A DNA stretch of 64,000 nucleotides from Bacillus salipaludis (GCF_004358205.1 NZ_SMYO01000003.1:496001-560000); one strand, 5' to 3'. Shown: positions 1 through 8,953, counted from the first letter of the stretch. Notes: generated from the sequence alone by a model not told the origin. Made by a program: numbers and translations.

Positions 1-585
1 CTTCCTCTCTTTTAAAACAAATAGAATTTTGTTTACTGATTCCTCAATCGTATAGCGATCCGTTTCAATTAAGATTTCTGGACGATCGGGGCTTTCATAC
101 GGTGACGAAATTCCAGTAAAATCAGGAATTTCACCGTTTCGCGCCTTTTTATATAATCCTTTAGGATCCCGATTCTCACAGACATGTATTGGACATTTTA
201 AAAAAATTTCGATAAATTCGCCGTTCTCAAACATGCTGCGGACAAGCGCCCGATCACAGCGAAAGGGAGAAATAAATGCAGAGGAAACGATATGACCGCT
301 ATCTACAAAAAGCTTCGAGACTTCCCCGACTATGCGAATATTTTCCTTTCGATCCTCTTCACGAAAGCTTAAATCCCGATTCAACCCGTGACGGACATTG
401 TCCCCATCCAATACATAACTTTTAATCCCATGTTGAAACAAGGCATAATCGACCGCATTTGCCAATGTTGATTTTCCTGCACCTGATAATCCGGTAAACC
501 AAAGCACGCAACTTTTATGGCCATTCAACTGATGCCGGTCTGATTTTGTTACAGCCGATTGATGCCAAATAATATTTCTCTTCAT
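1..585 (-). CDS. cysC: Adenylylsulfate (APS) kinase, 3' end cut by window edge
   Basis: Phosphorylates adenylylsulfate to PAPS with ATP in the cytoplasm, the second step of sulfate activation. The reading frame starts at an ATG and stays open for 195 codons to the left edge. The Walker A loop GLSGAGKST is at residues 32-40 and the family motif [11 protein letters not shown] at about 60-70. Family members are about 195-200 residues, so only the last few residues are missing. It lies 13 bp after sat and is the last visible gene of the minus-strand operon comA-like, phosphatase, cysH, sat, cysC. The B. subtilis counterpart by position would be yisZ. The identity is secure; whether it serves cysteine or sulfolactate synthesis is inferred from context. 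Confidence 0.93.
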   Translation of the reverse strand, partial: MKRNIIWHQSAVTKSDRHQLNGHKSCVLWFTGLSGAGKSTLANAVDYALFQHGIKSYVLDGDNVRHGLNRDLSFREEDRKENIRIVGEVSKLFVDSGHIVSSAFISPFRCDRALVRSMFENGEFIEIFLKCPIHVCENRDPKGLYKKARNGEIPDFTGISSPYESPDRPEILIETDRYTIEESVNKILFVLKERK

Positions 586-598
586 TCCCCTACACCCT

Positions 599-1747
599 TT
601 ATTTTTCTGTATAGACCTGTTTCATCCCTTGGATTAATATTTGTACAACTTCAGGCCGACTAAACTCTTTTGGCGGCAGTTCCCCGTTTTTTAACATTCC
701 TCTAACCATTGTTCCAGATAATACCACTCGGTGCTCCCGGTCATGAGGGCATGTTTTTTCAGATGCCATGTTTTCGCATTTTCTACAATAAAAACTATGT
801 TCGAAAAAGAGAGGCTTGATTCCTAATTCATCTTCTGTAAAATAGCTGAATATTTTTTGTGAATCATATGTTCCATAATAGTTGCCAACCCCTGCATGGT
901 CTCTGCCAACAATAAAGTGGGTACAGCCAAAATTTTTCCTGACGATGGCATGAAAAATCGCTTCCCTTGGACCAGCATAACGCATAGCTGCCGGGAAAAC
1001 AGATAAAAAGACTCTGTCCTTCGGATAATAGTTTTCAAGTAATACCTGATAACTTTTCATCCGGATTGCTCCCGGTATGTCATCTGACTTCGTTTCTCCT
1101 ACTAACGGATTTAAGAAAAGACCATCAACGGTTTCTAGTGCGGATTTTTGAATATATTCATGGGCCCGGTGAACAGGATTTCGTGTTTGAAACCCAACGA
1201 CGGTTTTCCAGCCCAATTCTGCAAATGTTTGTCTTGTTTCAATCGGGTCTAGGTAATAATCTTCAAACTGAATTTTAATTGGTCTTTTTGTAAGTATGAT
1301 CGGACCTCCAATATAGACTTCCGCTCGCTCAAGAAGTTTTTTAACCCCCGGATGAACATTCTCTGTTGTTCGGTAAACCTTCTCTGCCTCTACTCTTTTA
1401 TCAGGAAGATAGATTTCCTTTAGCTCCATCACACCATAGACAGTACCTTGATGAATTAAATTAATGGTTTCACCAATATTCAATTCCATTGCTTTTAATC
1501 GGTCAATCGCCAGTGTAATTGGTAGCGACCAGGGCAGTCCGTTTGAGAGTCTCATATTTTGAACGACAGAGTCATAGTCGGCTTTCACCATAAATCCTTC
1601 GAGTGGACTGTAGGCTCCATTAGCAATTAACTCTAAATCACTTAATGCCATTTTATCTAGTTCAACAACATGATTGGATAAATCAATTGGAGTGTTCAGA
1701 TTGATACGATTTACCAATTTACCGCCGTGCGGTACACTTACAACCAC
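599..1747 (-). CDS. sat: Sulfate adenylyltransferase (ATP sulfurylase)
   Basis: Makes adenylylsulfate and pyrophosphate from sulfate and ATP. The 382 residues match the single-chain Bacillus-type enzyme. The nucleotide-binding motif [12 protein letters not shown] is near residues 195-206 and the GRDHAGVG motif near 280. A C-terminal cysteine cluster ([13 protein letters not shown]) is typical of the Bacillus and archaeal type. The start is a GTG preceded by GGGAGGG at 7 nt. It is 125 bp downstream of cysH and 13 bp upstream of cysC, so it is probably co-transcribed with both. The counterpart of B. subtilis yitA/sat. Nothing looks broken. Confidence 0.95.
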   Translation of the reverse strand: MVVSVPHGGKLVNRINLNTPIDLSNHVVELDKMALSDLELIANGAYSPLEGFMVKADYDSVVQNMRLSNGLPWSLPITLAIDRLKAMELNIGETINLIHQGTVYGVMELKEIYLPDKRVEAEKVYRTTENVHPGVKKLLERAEVYIGGPIILTKRPIKIQFEDYYLDPIETRQTFAELGWKTVVGFQTRNPVHRAHEYIQKSALETVDGLFLNPLVGETKSDDIPGAIRMKSYQVLLENYYPKDRVFLSVFPAAMRYAGPREAIFHAIVRKNFGCTHFIVGRDHAGVGNYYGTYDSQKIFSYFTEDELGIKPLFFEHSFYCRKCENMASEKTCPHDREHRVVLSGTMVRGMLKNGELPPKEFSRPEVVQILIQGMKQVYTEK

Positions 1748-1782
1748 TTATTTTCCCTCCCTAGCTTTTCCCACAAAAAAGA

Positions 1783-1860
1783 CAGTTATTTCCGCATTTG
1801 TATGTGTATTTGCGAATCTGAAGTTGTTTATTTCGAATCCAGCAGTTTATTTGCGATTCA
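1783..1860. repeat. Four degenerate ~20-nt direct repeats between sat and cysH
   Basis: On the plus strand TATTT recurs at 1787, 1807, 1829 and 1848, each followed by C/GCGA-type sequence (for example GTTTATTTGCGATTC). Spacing is 20, 22 and 19 nt. The copies lie in the 125-bp leader of sat inside the operon. No hairpin or terminator explains them. They may be a decayed tandem repeat or a site in the mRNA. Confidence 0.45.
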
Positions 1861-1872
1861 AGCTTCAAACCC

Positions 1873-2583
1873 CTACGATGGATGTAGTCCGCATTCTGTT
1901 TTCGAAGTCCCTGTCCAGCGCCCGGATCGAGAATCAGCAGCGTCTGTTACAGGCAAAGTACATGGGAAACAGCCAATACTTGGATAACCTTGATCATGGA
2001 GAGGATTATATGGAAGGTTGTAAAGCTGGATATAGGTTAAAACATCTTCCCACGTCCAATGGATAAGGGGGCAAATCTTGATGTTTTTAAACTTTTCATC
2101 CCTATTAATGTACTGAGTTTGGCTTCTTGTAGGAGACTGTTCTCTCCTTAGTCCAGAGATCCATGCTGTTACATCTTTTAACGATTCTTGTAAGGGGAGG
2201 ACTTTTCTGATGTGGCAGCAAAGATTGGGATTGTCAGTCCAAAGTGCTTCTCCATGTTCTTTGGCTTGTTCTTTTAATGCTAGCTTTGGTTTCACCATGT
2301 TAATATCCAAAGAAGGGTAGCGTTTTTTTATTTTATCAATTAATTCATAGGTTTCCGGAAAATGAAGTCCAGTATCTAGGAAAATAATTTTCGCTGTTTT
2401 ATTCACCTTAGAAATTAAATCAATTAACACAATGCCTTCCGCTCCAAAACTACAGGCATAAACGATTTCATCCCCATATTCTTGATAGGCCCATTTTAAT
2501 ACATCAAAATAATCTGGCTGAGTATCTAAAAATGTATCTAGCCTCTTTTCATCCCAATTTTCATATGTTAGAATCTCAGTCAT
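1873..2583 (-). CDS. cysH: Phosphoadenylyl/adenylyl-sulfate reductase, thioredoxin-dependent
   Basis: Reduces activated sulfate (PAPS or APS) to sulfite. The 236 residues contain the pyrophosphate-binding stretch CSFGAEG (44-50), the cysteine pairs C122-C123 and C205/C208 that bind a 4Fe-4S cluster in the Bacillus and plant-type enzymes, and the C-terminal ECGLH (230-234) with the redox-active cysteine. The iron-sulfur cysteines suggest it can use APS as well as PAPS. The ATG has AGGAGGGG at a good distance. It starts 3 bp after the phosphatase gene ends, so it belongs to the same operon. Equivalent to B. subtilis yitB by position. Confidence 0.93.
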   Translation of the reverse strand: MTEILTYENWDEKRLDTFLDTQPDYFDVLKWAYQEYGDEIVYACSFGAEGIVLIDLISKVNKTAKIIFLDTGLHFPETYELIDKIKKRYPSLDINMVKPKLALKEQAKEHGEALWTDNPNLCCHIRKVLPLQESLKDVTAWISGLRREQSPTRSQTQYINRDEKFKNIKICPLIHWTWEDVLTYIQLYNLPYNPLHDQGYPSIGCFPCTLPVTDAADSRSGRWTGTSKTECGLHPS

Positions 2584-2586
2584 TTT

Positions 2587-3135
2587 TCACCCCTCCTTTT
2601 TATTATGATTAAATGATAACGTTATACAGGAATTATTTTTTACAGTAATTTTATTCATTTCATTGATATGACCATACTTAATATAGGAAATTAGAGCACG
2701 AATCCAAGATCCATGACCAAACACTAAAATATTGTGTAAATCATGATATTTATCTAGAAAAAGAACAATCCTTTCTTCAAAGCTTGTTAAGCTTTCGCCT
2801 AAAATGAGTTCACTTGGTTTTTCAATCCATAGACGGTTTTGGTGTTCCACCAATTTTTCCTTCGGTAAACCTTCAAATGGACCGAAATCTAGTTCATCGA
2901 GCAATCCTTCTACTTCAGGAACATATCCATAAAGCTGTGCAGTTTGATGTGTCCGTTTTAGCGTACTCGCCAAAACGAGATCAAATGGTTCAATTTTTTT
3001 TAAAAGCAATCGATTTTCAGTAATGTCTATTTGAAATTCCTCGGTTAGCTGCGAAATTTCAATATCTTTTCTTCCTTGGAGCCATGTTTTTCTATTCCAT
3101 TCCGTTGGCAAATGCCTGATTAGAGTAAGTTGCAT
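2587..3135 (-). CDS. Histidine phosphatase family protein, candidate phosphosulfolactate phosphatase
   Basis: A 182-residue member of the histidine phosphatase (phosphoglycerate mutase-like) superfamily. The catalytic RH motif is at residues 7-8 (LIRHLPTEWN) and the second catalytic histidine is in VFGHGSWIRALI near 140. It overlaps the 3' end of the upstream comA-like gene by 16 bp and is 3 bp from cysH, so translation is probably coupled. In B. subtilis the matching slot is occupied by a ComB-type 2-phosphosulfolactate phosphatase (yitC), and no ComB-like protein is seen here. I infer that this enzyme removes the phosphate from 2-phosphosulfolactate. Family known; substrate unproven. CobC or GpmB-like roles are the alternatives. 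Confidence 0.85.
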   Translation of the reverse strand: MQLTLIRHLPTEWNRKTWLQGRKDIEISQLTEEFQIDITENRLLLKKIEPFDLVLASTLKRTHQTAQLYGYVPEVEGLLDELDFGPFEGLPKEKLVEHQNRLWIEKPSELILGESLTSFEERIVLFLDKYHDLHNILVFGHGSWIRALISYIKYGHINEMNKITVKNNSCITLSFNHNKKEG

Positions 3136-3887
3136 TCAATGTCCTCCAAATAAAACGTTTCACTCCTTAATCCAAGGCGTTGTGCCTCGAGGATTAACAC
3201 ATCGATAATTTTTACATTTCCCAAGTTAACATTTGGTCCAATTTCCTTAATAAAATACATTTGGTGCTTTGAAGAAGGTGCTTCAAAAATGATCTTGTTT
3301 GGATCGATATCTTGAAGTAATTCTTGAATTAAGTCAGTTTTTATCGTCCCACATTTCTCATATATCCCAGAGGTCCCTGAATCTCTTCCTTCCGTAATAA
3401 CATATTTGCAGCCAGCATTTAGTAAAAGATTGATTTCTTCTCTCCATTCGGAAATTGGCATTTCTTTATCGGCATCCTTTGACCCCACCTCTGCAATTAC
3501 ATGAAATTCTTCCTTTAATTCAGAGATGATTTGGAGGCGTTCTCGAAGCGGAATCTCTAAGGTACCATTCGATACCTCAATCCATTCAATCCCCAGATTG
3601 CGTAAGTACGATAGATATTCAGGAATTTTATTTTGAAAGTAACTTTTTTCAAATAATGTCCCACCGCAATAGGGCTTTACATTGTACTCCTGATAGAGCT
3701 GAACCTTCTTATTTATATTAGGCGTTACATAAGCTGAACCAATCCCTAATTTTGCGATATCGATAATATGACTGTAATCAGCTAAAATATTTTTTAATTC
3801 TCCCAGTGGGGTTCCAAAATCGACAACTGACGTCAAACCAAAAGTTCGATTACCGGATGTCCTTTTTGGCAAGGAAAGAAAATCCAT
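3120..3887 (-). CDS. yitD: Phosphosulfolactate synthase, ComA family
   Basis: Adds sulfite to phosphoenolpyruvate to form (R)-2-phospho-3-sulfolactate. The 255 residues follow the ComA pattern: VVDFGTPLGEL near 21-31, an AKLGIGSAYV stretch near 45-54, PYCGGTLFE near 72-80, EVSNGTLEIP near 103-112, and VITEGRDSGTSGIY in the second half. The ATG has GGAGG 10 nt upstream. It is the first gene of the operon that also makes sulfite (sat, cysC, cysH), so the sulfite produced may go directly into sulfolactate. In B. subtilis this compound accumulates in spores. The same synthase also starts coenzyme M synthesis in archaea, but nothing else of that pathway is here. Confidence 0.9.
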   Translation of the reverse strand: MDFLSLPKRTSGNRTFGLTSVVDFGTPLGELKNILADYSHIIDIAKLGIGSAYVTPNINKKVQLYQEYNVKPYCGGTLFEKSYFQNKIPEYLSYLRNLGIEWIEVSNGTLEIPLRERLQIISELKEEFHVIAEVGSKDADKEMPISEWREEINLLLNAGCKYVITEGRDSGTSGIYEKCGTIKTDLIQELLQDIDPNKIIFEAPSSKHQMYFIKEIGPNVNLGNVKIIDVLILEAQRLGLRSETFYLEDIECNLL

Positions 3888-4057
3888 AGGGAAAACGCCT
3901 CCTCTTTTTATCTAGGATAGATTATTCACTAAATGGGTGAATGTGTAAATAATGGGCTGATTCCCTCGAAATATAGGCATTTGCCACTGAATAAACATAC
4001 GACTCCTTTCAAACAATAAAAAAAGGCTTCAATCTAATAGTTAGGGGTGTACATCCA

Positions 4058-5302
4058 TTGCCTAAAAAAAAACATAAAGGCATGACAATATTTGCAATAG
4101 GTTCAATCCCGCTAATCTTGGTTTTGGGTAATTCGATGTTGATTCCAATTCTTCCAAAAATGAGGTCAATTCTCGATATTTCACAATTTAAAGTTAGTTT
4201 AATTATTTCTGCTTTTTCGATTGCTGCAGCCATCTCTATTCCTGTTCTTGGCTATTTATCAGATCGGTTTTCACGAAAAGCAATCATTATACCTTCACTT
4301 ATTTTATATGGAAGTGGAGGGTTACTTGCAGGCGCCGCCGCGGCTTGGTTTTCAAATGCTTATCTCTGGATAATGGCGGGAAGAATCATGCAGGGAATTG
4401 GTGCAGCCGGAACTGCTCCAATTGCAATGGCCTTAACAGGGGATCTATTTAAAGGCAGCGAACAAAGCAAAGTGCTTGGATTAGTAGAGGCCTCTAATGG
4501 TTTGGGAAAGGTCATTAGTCCAATCATAGGTTCTCTCTTAGCTCTTCTCTTTTGGTACGCAGCATTTTTTGCTTTCCCGGTTTTTTGTCTCATATCTGTC
4601 CTTTTGACCATATTTTTTATTAAAGAAAAGAAAAAGGAAAAAGAGCCTCCTTCTCTTGGCAAATATGTAAAAGGGCTTATTTCTGTATTTAAAACAGAGG
4701 GACGCTGGCTGTTTGCTGCCTATTTAACTGGAGCAGTTTGCTTATTTACCTTATTTGGAATTTTATTTTACATTTCCGATATTCTTGAAAAAGATCATCA
4801 CATCGATGGTGTCTTAAAAGGAGGCATTCTCGCGATCCCACTTTTATTCATGACGACAACTTCTTACATAACAGGCAGTAAAATCGGAAAAAAAATGAAA
4901 TTAATGAAAGCTTTGATTATCTTAGGACTTTTATTAATGACATCTTCTTTCGCATCGCTGATTTTTTTAAAAAAACTAATTCCATTCTTTGCTGTTTTAG
5001 TAATCAGCAGTATTGGAACAGGACTAGTACTCCCTTGTATTAACAGTTTTATAACTGGGGCGGTTCCGACTGACCGGAGAGGCTTTGTCACCTCCTTATA
5101 TGGTTCAGTCAGATTTTTAGGTGTTGCAATTGGCCCCCCGATTTTTGGTACGTTAATGGCTTGGTCCCGTACAGGAATGTTCCTGATCACCGCCGGATTA
5201 ACCTTAATCTGTGCATTTCTTTGCATAGTGTTAATTCATGTAGCGAAGAAAGATCCATCAAAAGAAACCGACACATTGTTTGAAAAATTACAATTTACTT
5301 AA
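4058..5302 (+). CDS. yitG: MFS efflux transporter (YitG-like)
   Basis: A 414-residue integral membrane protein with about 12 hydrophobic segments and the MFS motif A ([11 protein letters not shown], residues about 65-75) after the second segment. It starts at TTG with AGGGGTG 8 nt upstream. It is divergent from the sulfate/sulfolactate operon. In B. subtilis an MFS gene (yitG) lies beside the matching yit genes, which supports the label by synteny. The substrate is unknown; export of a drug or of an organosulfur metabolite are both possible. A terminator follows only after the next small gene, so the two may form one transcript. Confidence 0.78.
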   Translation: MPKKKHKGMTIFAIGSIPLILVLGNSMLIPILPKMRSILDISQFKVSLIISAFSIAAAISIPVLGYLSDRFSRKAIIIPSLILYGSGGLLAGAAAAWFSNAYLWIMAGRIMQGIGAAGTAPIAMALTGDLFKGSEQSKVLGLVEASNGLGKVISPIIGSLLALLFWYAAFFAFPVFCLISVLLTIFFIKEKKKEKEPPSLGKYVKGLISVFKTEGRWLFAAYLTGAVCLFTLFGILFYISDILEKDHHIDGVLKGGILAIPLLFMTTTSYITGSKIGKKMKLMKALIILGLLLMTSSFASLIFLKKLIPFFAVLVISSIGTGLVLPCINSFITGAVPTDRRGFVTSLYGSVRFLGVAIGPPIFGTLMAWSRTGMFLITAGLTLICAFLCIVLIHVAKKDPSKETDTLFEKLQFT

Positions 5303-5359
5303 AGCGAAAGTGCCTTCCACAGCGCTGGAGCTAGACGATTAAAAAAGGATGAGATTTAA

Positions 5360-5641
5360 TTGCAAATTTATTTTTCACCCGAAGTAATTACCCCCCAATT
5401 TCAAGTATTAAATGTGGTTGATTCCACTAATAAAGCCGTTGGAAATGTGGCCTTTCTCTTTGACGAAAAAAAGCTCTATGTATATGGAATCTTGGAGGAA
5501 GAAGGAGTTGCCGCTGACTTTAAGGATTTAGTTACTCCTTATTTAAAAGGATTGGTAAAAGCAAAGCATGGCTTAGACATTTTCTCATGCTTGTATGTTG
5601 GTTGTAAAAAAATTAAGTTAAATGAGGAAGAACAAAAATAA
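5360..5641 (+). CDS. Small conserved-looking hypothetical protein (93 aa)
   Basis: I do not recognise this protein. It starts at TTG with GGATGAG 6 nt upstream, follows the MFS gene by 57 bp and is closed by a clear terminator, so it is probably translated. It is soluble by composition, starts with beta-strand-like sequence (MQIYFSPEVITP), and has a C-terminal pair of cysteines (CLYVGC) that could bind metal or form a disulfide. No signal peptide or membrane segment is evident. Confidence 0.6.
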   Translation: MQIYFSPEVITPQFQVLNVVDSTNKAVGNVAFLFDEKKLYVYGILEEEGVAADFKDLVTPYLKGLVKAKHGLDIFSCLYVGCKKIKLNEEEQK

Positions 5642-5655
5642 ACCTATTTACTGAT

Positions 5656-5700
5656 GGGGCTTAACCTGGTTCATACTAGATTAAGCCCCTTTTTATTTTT
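5656..5700 (+). terminator. Rho-independent terminator
   Basis: A 9-bp stem GGGGCTTAA / TTAAGCCCC with a 16-nt loop is followed by a T-rich tract. It closes the MFS and 93-aa gene pair. Confidence 0.85.
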
Positions 5701-5786
5701 ACCAGCAAAGGTTTGTAACAAGGCATTTATCCACTTCATAATTTAGGGATAAATAATAGATTTAAATAATTTGGAGTGTTTGCCTT

Positions 5787-6551
5787 ATGAGTATCGGCAT
5801 TATAGTGATGGGGCTTTTTATTGGCATTTTGGTCGGACTTACAGGGGTAGGCGGCGCTGCATTACTTACACCCATCCTGGTTTTATTAGGGATCAATCCA
5901 GCAATTGCAGTTGGAACGGACCTTGCCTATAATTCCATAACAAAATTTTTCGGATCTTTTCAACATTGGCGGCAAAAGACGATTAACCTTAGGCTTGTGA
6001 AATACCTCGCCATTGGCAGTATTCCAAGTACAATCATTGCTGTAGGGACTCTTCATCTTTTCGATGCCTTTTTTCATAATCAAGAACTTGTTATTAAACA
6101 TGCTTTGGGCTATGTGTTAATATTGGTTGCTTTAACCACCCTGATTAAAACCTTTATCAAGGAAAAATTCGAATGGAATCCCTTTCAAATAAAACCCTTG
6201 GAGGAAAAACGTGCTTTAACCATTACAATCGGAGCAATACTGGGTTTTATTGTCGGGCTAACTTCGATTGGGTCGGGCTCATTATTTGCCTTGGCGATGC
6301 TTTATTTGTATAAAATGACTCCTTCTGAATTAGTTGGAACAGATATTGCTCACGCTTTTTTATTGGTCACTGCCGCTGGCTTAATGCATGCAGGGATTGG
6401 GAATGTTGATTATTCATTAATGTTTAATCTTTTGCTTGGTTCCATTCCAGGAGTCCTTTTAGGGAGCACCTTATCCTCAAAATTCCCTGCGAAACCATTA
6501 CGGACGATCATGGCATTGATTATCTTATTTAGCGGATTTAAGTTGATATAA
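5787..6551 (+). CDS. TauE/SafE family sulfite/organosulfonate exporter
   Basis: A 254-residue membrane protein with two homologous halves typical of the TauE/SafE (DUF81) family. The first repeat is GLTGVGGAALLTPILVLLG (about 17-35), followed by VGTDLAYNSITK. The second repeat is GLTSIGSGSLFALAML, followed by VGTDIAHAF. The ATG has GGAGTG 8 nt upstream, and a terminator follows. Family members export sulfite, sulfoacetate or related anions. Being next to a sulfite-producing operon suggests relief of sulfite or sulfolactate stress, but the substrate is inferred. Confidence 0.85.
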   Translation: MSIGIIVMGLFIGILVGLTGVGGAALLTPILVLLGINPAIAVGTDLAYNSITKFFGSFQHWRQKTINLRLVKYLAIGSIPSTIIAVGTLHLFDAFFHNQELVIKHALGYVLILVALTTLIKTFIKEKFEWNPFQIKPLEEKRALTITIGAILGFIVGLTSIGSGSLFALAMLYLYKMTPSELVGTDIAHAFLLVTAAGLMHAGIGNVDYSLMFNLLLGSIPGVLLGSTLSSKFPAKPLRTIMALIILFSGFKLI

Positions 6552-6577
6552 AAAACGGCTGTACCCAGCCGTTTTTC
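6551..6577 (+). terminator. Rho-independent terminator after tauE-like gene
   Basis: A stem AAAACGGCT / AGCCGTTTT with the loop GTACCC is followed by TCTTTT, directly after the stop codon. Confidence 0.85.
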
Positions 6578-6668
6578 TTTTGAACTTCAAAACATTTTTT
6601 GACCTGTCCTTATTTTGAAGAATACGACATATACTTTTTTAGATATATTTTTTCTTCGGGAGGCAAAA

Positions 6669-6944
6669 ATGTTTATTTTTCTTGAAAAAGCCGTATTAGG
6701 AATGGCATTATTAAGAGTTCTTTCAGGCAGCATCGAAATATTTGCCGCCATTTTAATGATCAAATTTAACTCAGTTGAAAAAGCCTTAATGGTGAATAGC
6801 TCTCTTGCACTTGTGGGACCCATTATCTTAATCCTTACCACCACTATTGGCGTTTTAGGGATGGTTGGAAACATTTCGCTTTACAAAATTGCATGGATAT
6901 TTCTGGGGGTTTGTTTTATTTTAATCGGAGCAATGAAAGGGTAA
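6669..6944 (+). CDS. yqhV: YqhV-like small membrane protein (DUF2619)
   Basis: A 91-residue membrane protein with three hydrophobic segments and the family-like pattern LRVLSGSIEIFAAILM ... VNSSLALVGPIILILTTTIG. I chose the ATG at 6669 because GGGAGG lies 5 nt upstream. An in-frame start 54 bp earlier has no ribosome binding site and would add a non-conserved stretch. The function of the family is unknown. In B. subtilis yqhV sits near the spoIIIA operon, which is not the case here. Assignment is by recalled sequence similarity. Confidence 0.75.
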   Translation: MFIFLEKAVLGMALLRVLSGSIEIFAAILMIKFNSVEKALMVNSSLALVGPIILILTTTIGVLGMVGNISLYKIAWIFLGVCFILIGAMKG

Positions 6945-6977
6945 AAAAAGTACGCAAGATAATTCTGCGTACTTTTT
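6944..6977. terminator. Bidirectional terminator between yqhV-like and MFS genes
   Basis: A-tract, GTACGCA, 9-nt loop, TGCGTAC and T-tract form a hairpin that can stop transcripts from both sides. It lies between two convergent genes. Confidence 0.85.
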
Positions 6978-7027
6978 TACTGCTGGAAAGGTATCCTAGT
7001 TATTTCATACAAAACTGAAAAAAATTA

Positions 7028-8227
7028 TTAATGTAATTCAACAAGTTCACTTCTTCTCTGACGATTTTTTCTGCCATGTAAGAAATAATATAAGAAGATA
7101 CATGCAAAAACAACGACACCAACACTAAAATACAGACCTCGGTAGCCAATTAAAGGAACGAAAAAGCCGAGGATGAAAGGCCCAATTCCAACTCCACCAT
7201 CAACAAAAATGAAAAAAGTTGAAGTTGCCAGCCCCATCCGATTTTTTGGCGATACTTTGATGGAAATCGCTTGGGCACTTGACGAAAATGTTGCATATCC
7301 AAGACCGACTAAGGCACCAACAACTAATAGCATTATCCCCTGATGAACCTGGCTAAGCAGGATTAAAGCAACCGCGAAGAATAAAAAGGATGGATACATC
7401 ACAAAGTTTTCACCTTTTTGATCAAACCATTTGCCGGTAAATGGTCTTGAAATCAGAGTGAAAACAGCGTAAATAATAAAGAAGAAACTTCCGACATCTA
7501 CTAAATTGATTTCTTTTGCATAGGAAGTTAAGAATGTAAGGATACTTGAGTACCCAAATCCCACCAATGCACCGATAATCGAAATCGGTATGGCTTTTAC
7601 TTCAAAGAATTGATGAATCGAGAACCCCTTCATTTTGGACAATTGTTCATGCGATAGTTCGACTTTTGGAACATTTAAAAAGAATATCGCAACAAAACTC
7701 ATGACTAAAAAAATAAGACAAACAATAAAATTCATATTAAAACTTGAATGCTGCATAAGGAACATCCCTAAGAAAGGCCCAATCGCTGCAGCAAGCGTTA
7801 CACTTAATGCATAATAACCAGTGCCTTCACCGCGTCTTGCATTTGGGATAATTTTCGCAACGATTGTTCCTGTTGCTGTGGAAGCAACCCCCATTGCGGC
7901 GCCATTCAAGAAACGATTCACAAGAAGAAAGGTAAGACTGTTTACTGCAAAATATAATAATGTGGTAAGTAAGAATAAGATAAAGCCAATGTATAACATC
8001 TTTTTCCAGCCGACACTGTCGATTGATCTTCCAGAAAATAATCGTGCAATCAATGTGCCTACTACAAATATTCCAGAAGCAAGCCCAGCTTGACTTGGAG
8101 ATGCATGAAATTTCTCTGAAGCGAATATAGTGATGGTTACCATTAATAAATAAAATGTAAAGTAAAGAAAAAAGTTTGCTGCTGAGACAATTAAAAAATC
8201 CTTTGTCCATAATTTTGGTTTATTCAT
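7028..8227 (-). CDS. MFS transporter (YwoG-like)
   Basis: A 399-residue protein with about 12 hydrophobic segments and the MFS motif LFSGRSIDSVGWKK (about 63-76) in the first cytoplasmic loop. It overlaps the upstream MarR gene by 8 bp, so the two are co-transcribed from the palindrome-controlled promoter at about 8.7 kb. A ywoG/ywoH-type pair (MFS plus MarR) exists in B. subtilis. The pairing implies efflux of a compound that the repressor senses. The compound is unknown. Confidence 0.85.
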   Translation of the reverse strand: MNKPKLWTKDFLIVSAANFFLYFTFYLLMVTITIFASEKFHASPSQAGLASGIFVVGTLIARLFSGRSIDSVGWKKMLYIGFILFLLTTLLYFAVNSLTFLLVNRFLNGAAMGVASTATGTIVAKIIPNARRGEGTGYYALSVTLAAAIGPFLGMFLMQHSSFNMNFIVCLIFLVMSFVAIFFLNVPKVELSHEQLSKMKGFSIHQFFEVKAIPISIIGALVGFGYSSILTFLTSYAKEINLVDVGSFFFIIYAVFTLISRPFTGKWFDQKGENFVMYPSFLFFAVALILLSQVHQGIMLLVVGALVGLGYATFSSSAQAISIKVSPKNRMGLATSTFFIFVDGGVGIGPFILGFFVPLIGYRGLYFSVGVVVFACIFLYYFLHGRKNRQRRSELVELH

Positions 8228-8648
8228 CTTTTCTACCTTCTTTAAGAATGTTTTTTCTTAATTTTGGGAGTAATTGAAATGCGGCGTTTTGTTCCTCTTT
8301 CGAAATCCCACTCATGACACTGTACTCGAGCTCGGTTATTTTCTGTCTAATAATCTGATAAAGGTCTTCCCCTATATCCGTGAGCTGGATCACTTTCTCA
8401 CGCTTATCTTTCCCAGGGATGACTTTTATAATGAGCTTCTCCTCTAATCGTTTAACAGCCCTTGTAACCGTAGGCTTTTCCACATTATAATAATTGGAAA
8501 TATCTACTAGGGTTGACTGTTGATTTTTGTTTATATACCAAATAACTTGCCACAAGGAATACGATAGCTCATATTCTCCGAGTGTCTCATTTAATTTGCT
8601 TATAAGAGGGCGATATACCCTTATATATTGTTGAAAAAAACCTTGCAT
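8220..8648 (-). CDS. MarR family transcriptional repressor
   Basis: A 142-residue winged-helix protein. The recognition helix region is STLVDISNYYNVEKPTVTRAVKRLEEK and the wing is VIPGKDKREKVIQLTDIGEDL, both typical of MarR. I prefer the ATG at 8648, which has GGTG 8 nt upstream; an in-frame ATG at 8663 is also possible. It is the first gene of the pair with the MFS transporter and has a 19-bp operator directly upstream, which indicates autorepression. The ligand is unknown. Confidence 0.9.
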   Translation of the reverse strand: MQGFFQQYIRVYRPLISKLNETLGEYELSYSLWQVIWYINKNQQSTLVDISNYYNVEKPTVTRAVKRLEEKLIIKVIPGKDKREKVIQLTDIGEDLYQIIRQKITELEYSVMSGISKEEQNAAFQLLPKLRKNILKEGRKDE

Positions 8649-8674
8649 TTGAAAACACCACATCTCGCGCTAAT

Positions 8675-8693
8675 TAGTTACCTAAGGTAACTA
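8675..8693. promoter_or_regulatory. MarR-type operator
   Basis: TAGTTACCTAAGGTAACTA is a perfect inverted repeat with 8-bp arms and a 3-nt centre. It matches the usual MarR-family operator style. It lies just downstream of the -10 box, where a bound dimer would block transcription start. Confidence 0.85.
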
Positions 8694-8699
8694 TTTAAC

Positions 8700-8727
8700 A
8701 CTATACTCTTTTTAAAAAAATTGTCAA
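8700..8727 (-). promoter_or_regulatory. Sigma-A promoter of the marR-MFS pair
   Basis: On the minus strand a consensus TTGACA (8727-8722) and TATAGT (8705-8700) are separated by 16 nt, with the operator immediately downstream. Confidence 0.8.
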
Positions 8728-8740
8728 TTGCTTTGACATA

Positions 8741-8762
8741 AAAAAAGCACCAATACGGTGCC
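8741..8762 (-). terminator. Weak terminator after the 55-aa gene
   Basis: On the minus strand GCACC, a 5-nt loop, GGTGC and a run of seven T follow directly after the stop codon of the small gene. The stem is short. Confidence 0.5.
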
Positions 8763-8763
8763 A

Positions 8764-8931
8764 TTATTTAAAACTTGAATATTTTTTAAGTGGACCTTTA
8801 CTTTCCCCCGCTTGATGGTAATGATCCGAATCCATTTTCGAATTCTTGTCCTTCCATTGATCATAAGTCATACCGTAGGAACCTTCATCGTTTAAATATT
8901 TAATATAATCGTTCCCGTATGGATACAACAT
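8764..8931 (-). CDS. Small hypothetical protein (55 aa)
   Basis: An ATG preceded by AAGGGGGTG at about 6 nt opens a 55-residue frame that starts MLYPYGNDYIKYLNDEG and ends KKYSSFK. It is rich in Tyr, Asp, Lys and Gly and has no membrane segment. A terminator-like hairpin follows. The strong ribosome binding site and flanking signals suggest a real gene. The function is unknown; such small Tyr/Gly-rich proteins are often spore or stress related in Bacillaceae, but nothing here proves it. Confidence 0.6.
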   Translation of the reverse strand: MLYPYGNDYIKYLNDEGSYGMTYDQWKDKNSKMDSDHYHQAGESKGPLKKYSSFK

Positions 8932-8953
8932 ATAATCACCCCCTTATTATCAA

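Noticed and set aside
1727..2066. Plus-strand frames of 86 and 130 residues over sat/cysH
   Set aside because: They lie opposite well-supported genes, show no family pattern and have no ribosome binding site.
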